Assembly (NCBI GenBank): GCA_012729765.1
Contig: JAAYCM010000082.1
Coordinates: forward strand, 1-41,873
Reading direction: 5' to 3'
Length of the DNA stretch: 41,873 nucleotides
Source: Chloroflexota bacterium
GTDB lineage: Bacteria > Chloroflexota > Anaerolineae > Aggregatilineales > Aggregatilineaceae
Below are positions 16,863 to 24,526 of the stretch, piece by piece. Position 1 is the stretch's first letter. The number at the start of each line of letters is the position of its first letter. A program made the position numbers and the translations under genes. The notes under the pieces are model-generated. The model did no database searches. It was given only the letters and a program-made list of their open reading frames with translations, and was not told the DNA's origin.

Positions 16863-17135
16863 TTCATATCTCCTTTAGTCGTTAACACGAACCCTAAAGC
16901 AGTTGCCCATACTAAGATGAATGGCGAAATAATTAGCAGCGATGATGGAGTATCAACTTCCGAAATGCGGCTGCTAATGCGAGAACCTAATCATACAGGG
17001 GAGACTATCAATGGCTGTTTCCATTTAGTTCTATCGGTCTGGGGGTGAAACTAATGGAAGTAGAACCAAGAAAGACGAGTCACCAAAGAGGATGCGTCCA
17101 TGATTTGGTGATCACAGAAGAAGTCACTTACCTTT

Positions 17136-17164
17136 ATTTAAACTGAAATTTACTTATTTGTAAA
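17136..17164 (-). promoter_or_regulatory. Candidate promoter of the orphan cassette
   Basis: On the minus strand TTTACA (17164-17159) is followed after exactly 17 bases by TTAAAT (17141-17136). The spacing is ideal; the -10 box matches at four of six positions, and AT-richness raises the chance of a random match. It would give a leader of about 265 bases before the gene at 16862. Confidence 0.35.
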
Positions 17165-17257
17165 GGGAAACGAATTAAACACTCAAACTCAGTAAAAACA
17201 ACACAATGACCTATCCTGAGAGGCTATATCACTCGCTAACAAAGTCCAGATATGCTC

Positions 17258-18163
17258 TTACGACTCCCGCGCTGTGTTCCGCCGCGCGGGGCGGATGAAG
17301 GTGATGTAGAGCGCCAGCCCGAAGATGATAACATCCAGCAGAATCCAGTAGACCGCCCAGGTCGCAGCGGTCCCGCCGTAGGCGTCGGCCATCGAGGCGG
17401 CATCGTTGAAGGGCATCATCGAGGCGGGCAGCCGGACGATCTTGAACAGCGTCCAGGCGTCGGTGATGGCTTGCAGCCCGGTCAGGAACGCCAGAAAGTT
17501 GAGCGTCACCAGCACCAGAGTACGGCTTCCGCGCCAGCCGATCACAATCAGCAGCAGGCCGCTCGCCAGCCCCACCACCAGCGTGAGCAGGTTCTCTATC
17601 CCGGCCAACAGCACCGCCAGCAGCAGTCCCCCCGCGCCGACCGCCAGCCCCAGGGCGCGCCCCTGATCCGTCTCACGCGTGAACAGCAGGTAGAGCGCGG
17701 CGATCAGCGCGGCGGCCAGCAGCGCCGTTTCGAGCAGGGAGAGCGCGCCCAAGCCGATATCGGAGTAGAGCAGGGCCAGCGCGCCGATCATCAGCCCCAG
17801 CGCGATCGCGACATAGCCCGGCTGCCTGACACGGTTGGTGAGATAGAGTAAAATCGCGCCGAACAGCGCCGTCCCGACGTAACCGGCCTGGATGATCAGG
17901 AAGCGCGAGCCGCCGCTGGTATAGGCCAGGCCCGCGCCGCGCTGCGTGACTTCGAAATGCAGGAACGAGCCGCCGGTCAGGATCGCGGCCAGCCCGTGCC
18001 CCAACTCGTGAATCATGGTCACGAACAGGCGCAGCGGGTACGTCAGGTAGAACAATCCCTGGACCTGCCAGAGCGCCAGCGCGACGGCGAAGGCCAGCAG
18101 AGCGAGCAGGAGATCGCGCTGTTTATGACTGTGGCTGCCGGAGCGAACCGAGTCGGTCGTCAT
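17258..18163 (-). CDS. M50B-like membrane metallopeptidase
   Basis: This is an integral membrane protein with the zinc motif HELGH (in TMIHELGHGLAAILTGG, residues about 51-67), matching the M50B-like peptidase family. About eight hydrophobic helices follow. Near the C-terminus, PFNDAASMADAYGG supplies an Asn/Asp-containing loop where M50 enzymes carry their third zinc ligand region. Length (301) is in range. It has no PDZ domain. Such proteins are putative intramembrane proteases, though the functions of M50B-like members are largely unknown. It is divergent from the endonuclease-IV-like gene with only about 60 bases between the starts. Confidence 0.8.
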   Translation of the reverse strand: MTTDSVRSGSHSHKQRDLLLALLAFAVALALWQVQGLFYLTYPLRLFVTMIHELGHGLAAILTGGSFLHFEVTQRGAGLAYTSGGSRFLIIQAGYVGTALFGAILLYLTNRVRQPGYVAIALGLMIGALALLYSDIGLGALSLLETALLAAALIAALYLLFTRETDQGRALGLAVGAGGLLLAVLLAGIENLLTLVVGLASGLLLIVIGWRGSRTLVLVTLNFLAFLTGLQAITDAWTLFKIVRLPASMMPFNDAASMADAYGGTAATWAVYWILLDVIIFGLALYITFIRPARRNTARES

Positions 18164-18224
18164 AGGAACTCTTTTCTACACACATCTGAAGCGATAACGC
18201 AGCACCGAAAGGAATTTCGACAGC

Positions 18225-19130
18225 ATGAGCAAGGCAACGACTGATCCGATCCGCTTTGGCACGGTGGGCAGCCCCACGACCACGCCGCAGCCCGGCACCC
18301 CCGCCGCAATCGAGCATATCCGGCGGCTGGGCATGGATCATCTGGAGATCGCCTGGGTGCAGAGCGTGCGCGTCTCGGACGAAACGTGCGCGATCATCGC
18401 GGCGGCAGCCCGCCAGCATGACGTGACGCTCAGCGTGCATGCTCCCTATTATATCAACCTCAACAGCCAGACCAGCGACCTGATGCAGAAGAGCGACGAG
18501 CGGCTGCTGACGGCGGCGCGCAAGGGCTTTCTGGCCGGGGCGCGCGATATCGTCTTCCATCCCGGCTCGTATCACAATCAGCCCCCTGAACAGGTTTACG
18601 AACGAGCGAAGGAGAAGTTGCTGGAGATTCGCGGCATTTTGGACGAGGAAGGCGTGACCGTCATCCTGCGCCCGGAGACGATGGGCAAGCCGGCCATGTT
18701 CGGCGCGCTGGACGAAGTGATCCAGCTCAGCCGCGATATTCCCGGCGTGCTGCCCTGCATCGACTTCGCGCACCTCCACGCGCGGACGTGTGACGGCACG
18801 ATGAACAGCTACGACGAGTTCGCATCGATCTTCGAGGCGATCCGTGCCAGCCTTGGCGACGATGGGCTGCGCCGCCTGCACGGGCATATGTCCGGCATCG
18901 CGTGGGGGCCGCGTGGCGAGCTGCACCATCTGCCGCTCAACGAGGCCGACCTGCGTTATCCCGACCTGATGCAGGCCTTGATCGATTATGGCGTCAGCGG
19001 GACGATCGCGGTCGAAGCGCCGGACCCGTTCCACGTGGCCGACGCGCTGGTCTTGCAGGCGACCTACCGGCGCAAGCGCGACGCGCAGCCCCAGGCCGAA
19101 GAGGAAGCGGGTGAGGTGCTTGACGCCTGA
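18225..19130 (+). CDS. Endonuclease IV-like AP-endonuclease family 2 TIM barrel
   Basis: This TIM-barrel protein has the metal-ligand pattern of deoxyribonuclease IV: SVHAPYYINL (His), FHPGSYH, RPETMGK (Glu), CIDFAHLHAR (Asp/His), HGHMSGI, HLPLNEADL and the final VEAPDP (Glu). These are the nine expected His/Asp/Glu positions of a three-zinc site. Length (301) is close to E. coli Nfo (285), with an acidic tail of about 20 residues. It would cut DNA at abasic sites, complementing the uracil-DNA glycosylase at 1667-2317, though this subfamily is somewhat divergent from Nfo (no canonical first-strand GAHxS) and a sugar isomerase-like role cannot be excluded. AAAGGAA precedes the ATG by nine bases. 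Confidence 0.8.
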   Translation: MSKATTDPIRFGTVGSPTTTPQPGTPAAIEHIRRLGMDHLEIAWVQSVRVSDETCAIIAAAARQHDVTLSVHAPYYINLNSQTSDLMQKSDERLLTAARKGFLAGARDIVFHPGSYHNQPPEQVYERAKEKLLEIRGILDEEGVTVILRPETMGKPAMFGALDEVIQLSRDIPGVLPCIDFAHLHARTCDGTMNSYDEFASIFEAIRASLGDDGLRRLHGHMSGIAWGPRGELHHLPLNEADLRYPDLMQALIDYGVSGTIAVEAPDPFHVADALVLQATYRRKRDAQPQAEEEAGEVLDA

Positions 19131-19252
19131 CAGCGGCGAGCAATCGTAGGCAAAACGTTTGGTGGTGCGCGATAGGAACGTTATTATTGAGTCTTGTTCG
19201 AGGGCCGCGCCGACGGCCCAGGACTCATACACAGGAGTAAGGAGTTTGCCCC

Positions 19253-20902
19253 ATGAAGGAAGATTACAGCCTGCGACGCCGCACGCGTGATTCGAGCTGG
19301 CAATGGCTGACAATCGGGATGATCCTGGGCCTTGGGGTTGCCCTGGTGGTATGCGTCGGGGGCTATGCGCTGGGCGCGCTCACGTTCCCGCCGCTCGAGG
19401 CGGATACCGCGACCCCGCGCGTATTGATCGAGCCGAACCAGACCGAGGTCGCGCTGCAATCCGGCGAGCTGCCGCAAACACCGGCGGTGACTGAGGAAGA
19501 AGCGGTGCCCGGCACTGAGGATGCGCTGGCCGATGTGCCGCGCGTGACCGAAGCCGATCCGCTCGCGGCGGGTGATGAGGGAATCGCGGCACAGCCGCCT
19601 GACAGTGTGACCGAACAAGCAGCGGATCCCAGCCTGAGCGGTGCGGGCGAGTCGACTGAGCAGGCATTTTTGCAGTCCACGCCACTCCCCACGCCGCTGC
19701 CGGGCAGTGATGGCGTGACCGGGGATGGCGGCCAGGCCCCGCTGACTCCGCCCGCCGCCCAGCAGGAAGCCGTTGGCGGCGCGGGTGAGGGGGGGGTGGG
19801 TGCTCAGGATGCTGGCGCGTCGGCACTGGCGCAGGATACACCGGTTGTCGGTACGCCGCCGGTCGGCCAGCCAACCCAGACCATCACCTTCAATAGCGGC
19901 GCGTCCCTGCCACCGGAACTTGACTCGATCAAGACCGAGATGGTGCTTGTGACCGGCGGCAGCTATATGATGGGCACCAATCTTGAAGAAGCCAATCAGG
20001 CGATGGACGAGTGCGCGCTCTATGGCAAGACGTGCGACGACCTGAGTTGGGTATCGGACTCTACCCCAGCGCACCAGGTGACGGTGGACAGCTTCAATAT
20101 GGACCTCTTCGAAGTTTCGGTCACGCAGTATGTTGCCTTCCTGAACTGGATGGGGCCGAACAGCCATCGCAACCAGTGCCAGGGCCAGCCCTGCGTGAAG
20201 ACTACCGTCGAAGAGCCGAACAGCTACATCGAGTTTGATGGCTCGACCTACGCGGTGCGGAATGCTGCGTTCTACAGCAACCACCCGGTGACCTGGGTCA
20301 CGTGGTGGGGCGCGGATGCCTACTGCCGGGCGCTCGACCGCCGTCTGCCGACCGAGGCCGAATGGGAGCGCGCCGCACGCGGCCCACAGAATTATATTTA
20401 CCCCTGGGGCTTTGAGTTCGCCGACAATGCCAATTCGTCGGTACCTGCTGCCGAAGGCACCGAGCCGGTCGATTCGTATCCGAATGGCCGCAGCTCGTTC
20501 GATATCTACAACATGGCCGGCAACGCCGAAGAGTGGGTGGCGGACTGGTACCAGTCGGACTACTACACTCAGCAGGCGGCCAGCCAGAATCCGGTTTCGG
20601 ATCCGCAGGGACCGCCCAGCGGCGCACAGAAGGTCTTGCGCGGCGGCAGTTGGGACACGATCCCGCTGTTCCTGCGCACCGTGCACCGGCGCAGCGCCGC
20701 GCCCGACCAACCAACCGCCAGCATCGGGTTCCGCTGTGTTTCGGATGACGTGAATATGGCTGCTCCCCCGGCGGCACCTGCCAATCAGGGTGGGGCAGGC
20801 GGCGCTGATTCAGCCGAGGCGACTCCCGGTGGCGCTCCAACGATGGCCCCTGTGCCGACCCGCCAGCCTGCCGGCCCAACGGCGACCCTCGCGCCCGGAT
20901 AA
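19253..20902 (+). CDS. Membrane-anchored SUMF1/FGE-like protein without catalytic cysteines
   Basis: Residues 1-15 are charged and cytoplasmic, residues about 17-41 form one hydrophobic helix, and residues 45-220 are a Pro/Ala/Thr/Gly-rich linker. From about residue 225 a full formylglycine-generating-enzyme (SUMF1) domain follows: EMVLVTGGSYMMG, HQVTVDSF, NHPVTWVTWWGADAYC, RLPTEAEWERAARG, MAGNAEEWVADWY and GFRCVSDD. The segment that carries the two copper-binding active cysteines in true FGE reads GGSWDTIPLFLRTVHRRSA here, so both are missing. The domain is probably an extracellular binding module or an enzyme of other chemistry. The protein is 549 residues; an AGGAG site precedes the ATG. 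Confidence 0.83.
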   Translation: MKEDYSLRRRTRDSSWQWLTIGMILGLGVALVVCVGGYALGALTFPPLEADTATPRVLIEPNQTEVALQSGELPQTPAVTEEEAVPGTEDALADVPRVTEADPLAAGDEGIAAQPPDSVTEQAADPSLSGAGESTEQAFLQSTPLPTPLPGSDGVTGDGGQAPLTPPAAQQEAVGGAGEGGVGAQDAGASALAQDTPVVGTPPVGQPTQTITFNSGASLPPELDSIKTEMVLVTGGSYMMGTNLEEANQAMDECALYGKTCDDLSWVSDSTPAHQVTVDSFNMDLFEVSVTQYVAFLNWMGPNSHRNQCQGQPCVKTTVEEPNSYIEFDGSTYAVRNAAFYSNHPVTWVTWWGADAYCRALDRRLPTEAEWERAARGPQNYIYPWGFEFADNANSSVPAAEGTEPVDSYPNGRSSFDIYNMAGNAEEWVADWYQSDYYTQQAASQNPVSDPQGPPSGAQKVLRGGSWDTIPLFLRTVHRRSAAPDQPTASIGFRCVSDDVNMAAPPAAPANQGGAGGADSAEATPGGAPTMAPVPTRQPAGPTATLAPG

Positions 20903-20927
20903 ATCGAGTTGTGCCAATTTGCACAAA

Positions 20928-20960
20928 AAGCCCCGCTACCCGGCGGGGCTTGTCCTTTTT
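20928..20960 (+). terminator. Intrinsic terminator after the SUMF1-like gene
   Basis: AAGCCCCGC (20928-20936) pairs with GCGGGGCTT (20943-20951) around a six-base loop and is followed by GTCCTTTTT. It lies 26 bases after the stop and separates the gene from rpiB. Confidence 0.9.
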
Positions 20961-20975
20961 GGGATTTGATTGCGG

Positions 20976-20981
20976 TATAAT
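20976..20981 (+). promoter_or_regulatory. Candidate -10 box upstream of rpiB
   Basis: A perfect TATAAT lies 35 bases before the rpiB start codon, directly after the upstream terminator. The best -35 candidate, TTGTCC at 20950-20955, is 20 bases away and overlaps the terminator, so only the -10 box is convincing. Confidence 0.45.
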
Positions 20982-21016
20982 GGCACAGAAATGCCAGCGC
21001 TGGAGAAGAGGGCGTT

Positions 21017-21481
21017 ATGAAAATTGCAATCGGGGCCGATCACGCGGGGTTCCCGCTTAAGGAATATCTGATCAAATACCTGCGCGAGCGGGGACACGAG
21101 CTGGTCGATGTGGGGACCGACAGTGAGCAACCGGTGGACTATCCCGATTTTGCCGCCGCCGTCGCCCAGAAGGTGGTCAGCGGTGAGGCTGAGCGCGGCA
21201 TCGTCGTCTGTGGCAGCGGGGTCGGGGCGAGCATCGCCGCCAACAAGATTCCCGGCATCTACGCGGCGCTGTGCCACGACACCTATTCCGGGCATCAGGG
21301 CGTTGAGCACGACAATATGAACGTGTTGTGCCTGGGCTGCCGGGTTGTGGGTCCGGCACTGGCGGTCGAGATCGTCGATGCGTTCGTGGGCGCGCGCTTC
21401 CAGACCAACGAAGAACGGCATGTGCGCCGTCATCACAAGGTCCTGGCGATCGAGCAGTCCGGCCTCAAGGCGCAGCAGTAA
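21017..21481 (+). CDS. rpiB: Ribose 5-phosphate isomerase B
   Basis: RpiB interconverts ribose 5-phosphate and ribulose 5-phosphate in the pentose phosphate pathway. The sequence shows ADHAG with H9, the active-site cysteine C65 in [10 protein letters not shown] (which contacts the sugar) and the H98-D99-N100 motif with NMNVLCLG, then the C-terminal RHHKV helix. At 154 residues it has the normal length. LacA/LacB galactose-6-phosphate isomerases share this fold, but the cysteine and the next gene (transaldolase fusion) favour RpiB. A TATAAT lies 35 bases before the ATG; the gene ends 72 bases before tal-pgi. Confidence 0.93.
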   Translation: MKIAIGADHAGFPLKEYLIKYLRERGHELVDVGTDSEQPVDYPDFAAAVAQKVVSGEAERGIVVCGSGVGASIAANKIPGIYAALCHDTYSGHQGVEHDNMNVLCLGCRVVGPALAVEIVDAFVGARFQTNEERHVRRHHKVLAIEQSGLKAQQ

Positions 21482-21553
21482 TGCTTGAGTGGTGTGTTGG
21501 ACTTTGAGCCTTTCAATGCTTGTTTTGACAAATGCTTTAGGAGGACTTTTTAG

Positions 21554-24451
21554 ATGGCAGCAAATCCGCTGATCGAAGTACAGCGCTGTGGGCAAAGTAT
21601 TTGGATGGACTATATCCGGCGCAGCCTGATCACGACTGGCCGGCTGCAAAAGCTGGTCGAGGACGGCATCGTCGGGATGACGTCGAACCCGACGATCTTT
21701 GCCCAGGCGATTGGAGATACCGAAGAATACGACGAAGCCATCTCAGGCATGCTGGACCTGGAAGCGTCCGAGATTTACGAGGCGCTGGCGGTAGCCGATA
21801 TCCAGGCGGCGGCGGATGTGCTGCGCCCGGTCTATGACCGCACCAACGGCGAGGATGGCTATGTCAGCCTGGAAGTCTCGCCACTGCTGGCCTACGATAC
21901 CGATATGACGCTGAGCGAGGCCAAGCGCCTGTTTGCGCTGGTGGATCGCCCCAACGTCATGATCAAGATTCCCGGCACGCCGCAGGGCCTGCCCGCGATT
22001 GAAGAAGCGATCGCTGCCGGGGTCAACATCAATGTGACGCTGCTGTTCTCGGTCGCCAACTATGTCGAAGTCGCCCAGCGCTATATTCGCGGGCTGGAGC
22101 GGCGGCTGGAAGCCGGGCAGGATATCTCGCAGATCGCGTCGGTGGCGAGCTTCTTCCTGAGCCGCATCGATACGGTGGTCGATAACATCCTGGAGAGCAA
22201 TATTCGCGTCGGGCGGCTGCGCGGCAAAGTGCTGGAAAACGCCGAGGCCAACCGCCAGATGGTCGGCAAGGCCGCGATCGCCAGCGCCAAGCTCGCCTAC
22301 GCCTACTTCCAGGAGATATTCGGCGGTGAACGGTTCGCCCGGCTGCGCGAGGCCGGCGCGCGCGTCCAGCGCCCGCTGTGGGCCAGCACCAGCACCAAGA
22401 ATCCCAGCTTCCCCGATACCTACTACGTCGATACGCTGATCGGCCCGCATACCGTCAACACGCTGCCACCCAAGACCGTCGAGGCGTTCCGCGATCATGG
22501 TCAGGTGGCCGAAACTCTGACGCAGGAGATCGATCTGGCGCGCGAGATGATGGAAAAGCTGGGCGAGCTGGGCGTGCGTATGGACAAGGTCGCGCAGCAG
22601 CTCCAGGGTGACGGCGTCGAAGCTTTCGCCAACGACTACCGCCACCTGCTCGAAGCGGTCGAGGGCAAGCGCCAGGTGCTGCTCACGGGCGTGATGGCGC
22701 GCCAGGAAGTGGCACTGGCCGGTTTCGAATACGAGATTCGTGAGGTGCTGGCCCGGTTCGATAAATCCGGCCTGATCGCGCGTATCTGGGACAAAGACCC
22801 GTCTGTCTGGAAGCAGGAGACGGTCCACCAGCACGTGATCAGCACACGCCTGGGCTGGCTAGACGTGGTCAATGCGGAGAATGACTTCTATCTGCCGCTC
22901 TACAGCCTGCAAGCCGACATGCGCGAGCGCGGCTACAGCCATGCGGTGCTGCTCGGCATGGGCGGCAGCAGCCTGGCCGCCGAGGTGATGCGCCAGACGT
23001 TCGGCGTACTGGAGGGCTTCCCGGAGCTGATCGTGCTCGACACGACCGATCCCCAGGCGATCAGCCTGACCGCCGAGGAGATTGATCTGGACAACACCTT
23101 GTTCATCGTCTCCACCAAGTCGGGCACGACGGTCGAGACGATCTCGCTGTACAAGTACTTCTACAGTCTGGTCGAGAAGCGGCACGGCGCGCGTGCGGGC
23201 GAACGGTTCTGCGCGATCACCGATGCTGGCTCGCCGCTGGAAAACATCGCGCGCGATAAGAAGTTCCAATATCTGTTCCTCAACCCGGAAGACATCGGCG
23301 GGCGCTACAGCGTCCTGAGCTACTTCGGGCTGGTTCCCGCCGCGATCATGGGCCTGGAACTGAGCGATCTGATCGAGAGCGCGCGGCGGATGGCGCTGGC
23401 GTGTGGCCGGCATATCCCGACCAACAGCAACCCGGCGGCCTGGCTGGGCGTTGCGATGGGGCATCTGGCCGAGAAGGGCATCGACAAAATCTGCCTGATC
23501 GCCACGCCGGAGATCAGCAGCTTTGGGCTGTGGGCCGAGCAGTTGATCGCGGAGAGCACGGGCAAGGAAGGGCGCGGGATTCTGCCGGTGGCGAACGTCG
23601 TGCCGGACGATCCGCGCAACTTCGACGACGACCAGCTTTTCGTCTATCTGCGCCTCGACGGGCCGGAGACGGAGCTGGATCGGCGCGTGAACGATCTCAA
23701 GCTGAACGGGTACCCGGTGATGACCTTCCGGCTGCCGGACGCGAGCGCGCTGGGCGGCGAGTTCTTCCGCTGGGAGTTCGCAACGGCGGTCGCCGGGCAT
23801 CTGTTCCAGATCAACCCGTTCGATCAGCCCAACGTCAAAGAGAGCAAGGACAACACCCGCCGCCTGCTCGACTATCTCGAAGAGCACGGCGACCTGCCGG
23901 AAGAAGTGCCCGTGCTGGAAGAGGGCGGTCTGAAGCTGTATGCTGATGCCAAGACGGTCGCCATCCTGAGCGAGATGGGGGAGCAGCGCGGCTATAACTA
24001 TGGCGAGCTGATCAACCTGCTGCTGGCGCACATCACCCAGGCGCGCTCCGGCGACTATCTGGCGTTGATGGCCTATATCGCCGGGACCGAGAAGCACGAA
24101 CGGCTGCTGACGGCGATCTGTGACGAGTTGCGTCACGCTACGATGCGCGCCGTCACGCTCGGCTATGGGCCGCGCTTCCTGCACTCGACCGGCCAGCTTC
24201 ATAAGGGCGGGCCAAACAACGGCGTGTTTATCCAGATCACGGTCGATAACTACGAGCATATCCCGATTCCGGGCGAGCCGTATGACTTCCTGATGCTCAA
24301 GCGCGCCCAGGCCCAGGGCGACTTGCAGGCGCTCCAGGCCAAGAACCGTCGCGTCGTGCGCTTCCACCTGCCGGTCGGCAGCGTCTCCGCCGGGCTGGAG
24401 CGCCTGCTCGAAGCGATCCGTATCGCGGCGGCCAAGAAACGCGGCTGGTAA
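21554..24451 (+). CDS. Bifunctional transaldolase / glucose-6-phosphate isomerase
   Basis: The N-terminal part (about residues 1-360) is a transaldolase: MTSNPTIFAQA, VSLEVSPLLAYD and MIKIPGTPQG, with the Schiff-base lysine at K138. The C-terminal part (about 385-965) is a phosphoglucose isomerase with LGMGGSSLAAEVM, STKSGTTVETIS, the LHSTGQLHKGGPNNG signature and C-terminal domain. Such fusions are known in several phyla, including Chloroflexota. The enzyme connects glycolysis and the non-oxidative pentose phosphate pathway, fitting with the rpiB gene next to it. An AGGAGGAC site lies just before the ATG at 21554. No frameshift is seen and all motifs are intact. Confidence 0.94.
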   Translation: MAANPLIEVQRCGQSIWMDYIRRSLITTGRLQKLVEDGIVGMTSNPTIFAQAIGDTEEYDEAISGMLDLEASEIYEALAVADIQAAADVLRPVYDRTNGEDGYVSLEVSPLLAYDTDMTLSEAKRLFALVDRPNVMIKIPGTPQGLPAIEEAIAAGVNINVTLLFSVANYVEVAQRYIRGLERRLEAGQDISQIASVASFFLSRIDTVVDNILESNIRVGRLRGKVLENAEANRQMVGKAAIASAKLAYAYFQEIFGGERFARLREAGARVQRPLWASTSTKNPSFPDTYYVDTLIGPHTVNTLPPKTVEAFRDHGQVAETLTQEIDLAREMMEKLGELGVRMDKVAQQLQGDGVEAFANDYRHLLEAVEGKRQVLLTGVMARQEVALAGFEYEIREVLARFDKSGLIARIWDKDPSVWKQETVHQHVISTRLGWLDVVNAENDFYLPLYSLQADMRERGYSHAVLLGMGGSSLAAEVMRQTFGVLEGFPELIVLDTTDPQAISLTAEEIDLDNTLFIVSTKSGTTVETISLYKYFYSLVEKRHGARAGERFCAITDAGSPLENIARDKKFQYLFLNPEDIGGRYSVLSYFGLVPAAIMGLELSDLIESARRMALACGRHIPTNSNPAAWLGVAMGHLAEKGIDKICLIATPEISSFGLWAEQLIAESTGKEGRGILPVANVVPDDPRNFDDDQLFVYLRLDGPETELDRRVNDLKLNGYPVMTFRLPDASALGGEFFRWEFATAVAGHLFQINPFDQPNVKESKDNTRRLLDYLEEHGDLPEEVPVLEEGGLKLYADAKTVAILSEMGEQRGYNYGELINLLLAHITQARSGDYLALMAYIAGTEKHERLLTAICDELRHATMRAVTLGYGPRFLHSTGQLHKGGPNNGVFIQITVDNYEHIPIPGEPYDFLMLKRAQAQGDLQALQAKNRRVVRFHLPVGSVSAGLERLLEAIRIAAAKKRGW

Positions 24452-24480
24452 GCCTGCCTTCCATCTGCCATCAAGACATA

Positions 24481-24513
24481 CGCCGGGGATTCGGATGAGT
24501 CCCCGGCGTTTTT
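24481..24513 (+). terminator. Intrinsic terminator after tal-pgi
   Basis: CGCCGGGGA (24481-24489) pairs with TCCCCGGCG (24500-24508) around a ten-base loop, followed by TTTTT. It lies 29 bases after the stop, between convergent genes. Confidence 0.92.
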
Positions 24514-24526
24514 GTGCGAGATGCCG

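Larger units (their letters stand above)
16043..17257. other. AT-rich island with one recognisable gene
   Basis: Between the stop at 16042 and the stop of the M50B-like gene at 17258, base composition falls well below the surrounding GC-rich sequence (many A/T runs at 16270-16320, 17130-17210), and codon use in the one solid gene differs (ATT, AAA and ACA are frequent). It contains an orphan 141-residue gene on the minus strand, an 11-bp perfect terminator stem, a candidate minus-strand promoter at 17136-17164 and a doubtful 64-residue open frame. No integrase, transposase, tRNA or clear flanking repeat is visible. Confidence 0.6.

Noticed and set aside
16844..17040. A minus-strand hydrophobic frame just before the orphan gene (SLLIISPFILVWATALGFVL)
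   Set aside because: It has no start codon and an in-frame TGA upstream. It could be a remnant of a small membrane protein or chance; I do not call it a gene.
16854..17048. A 64-codon plus-strand open frame over the start of the orphan gene
   Set aside because: It overlaps the start and ribosome site of a better-supported minus-strand gene, and no ribosome site precedes it.
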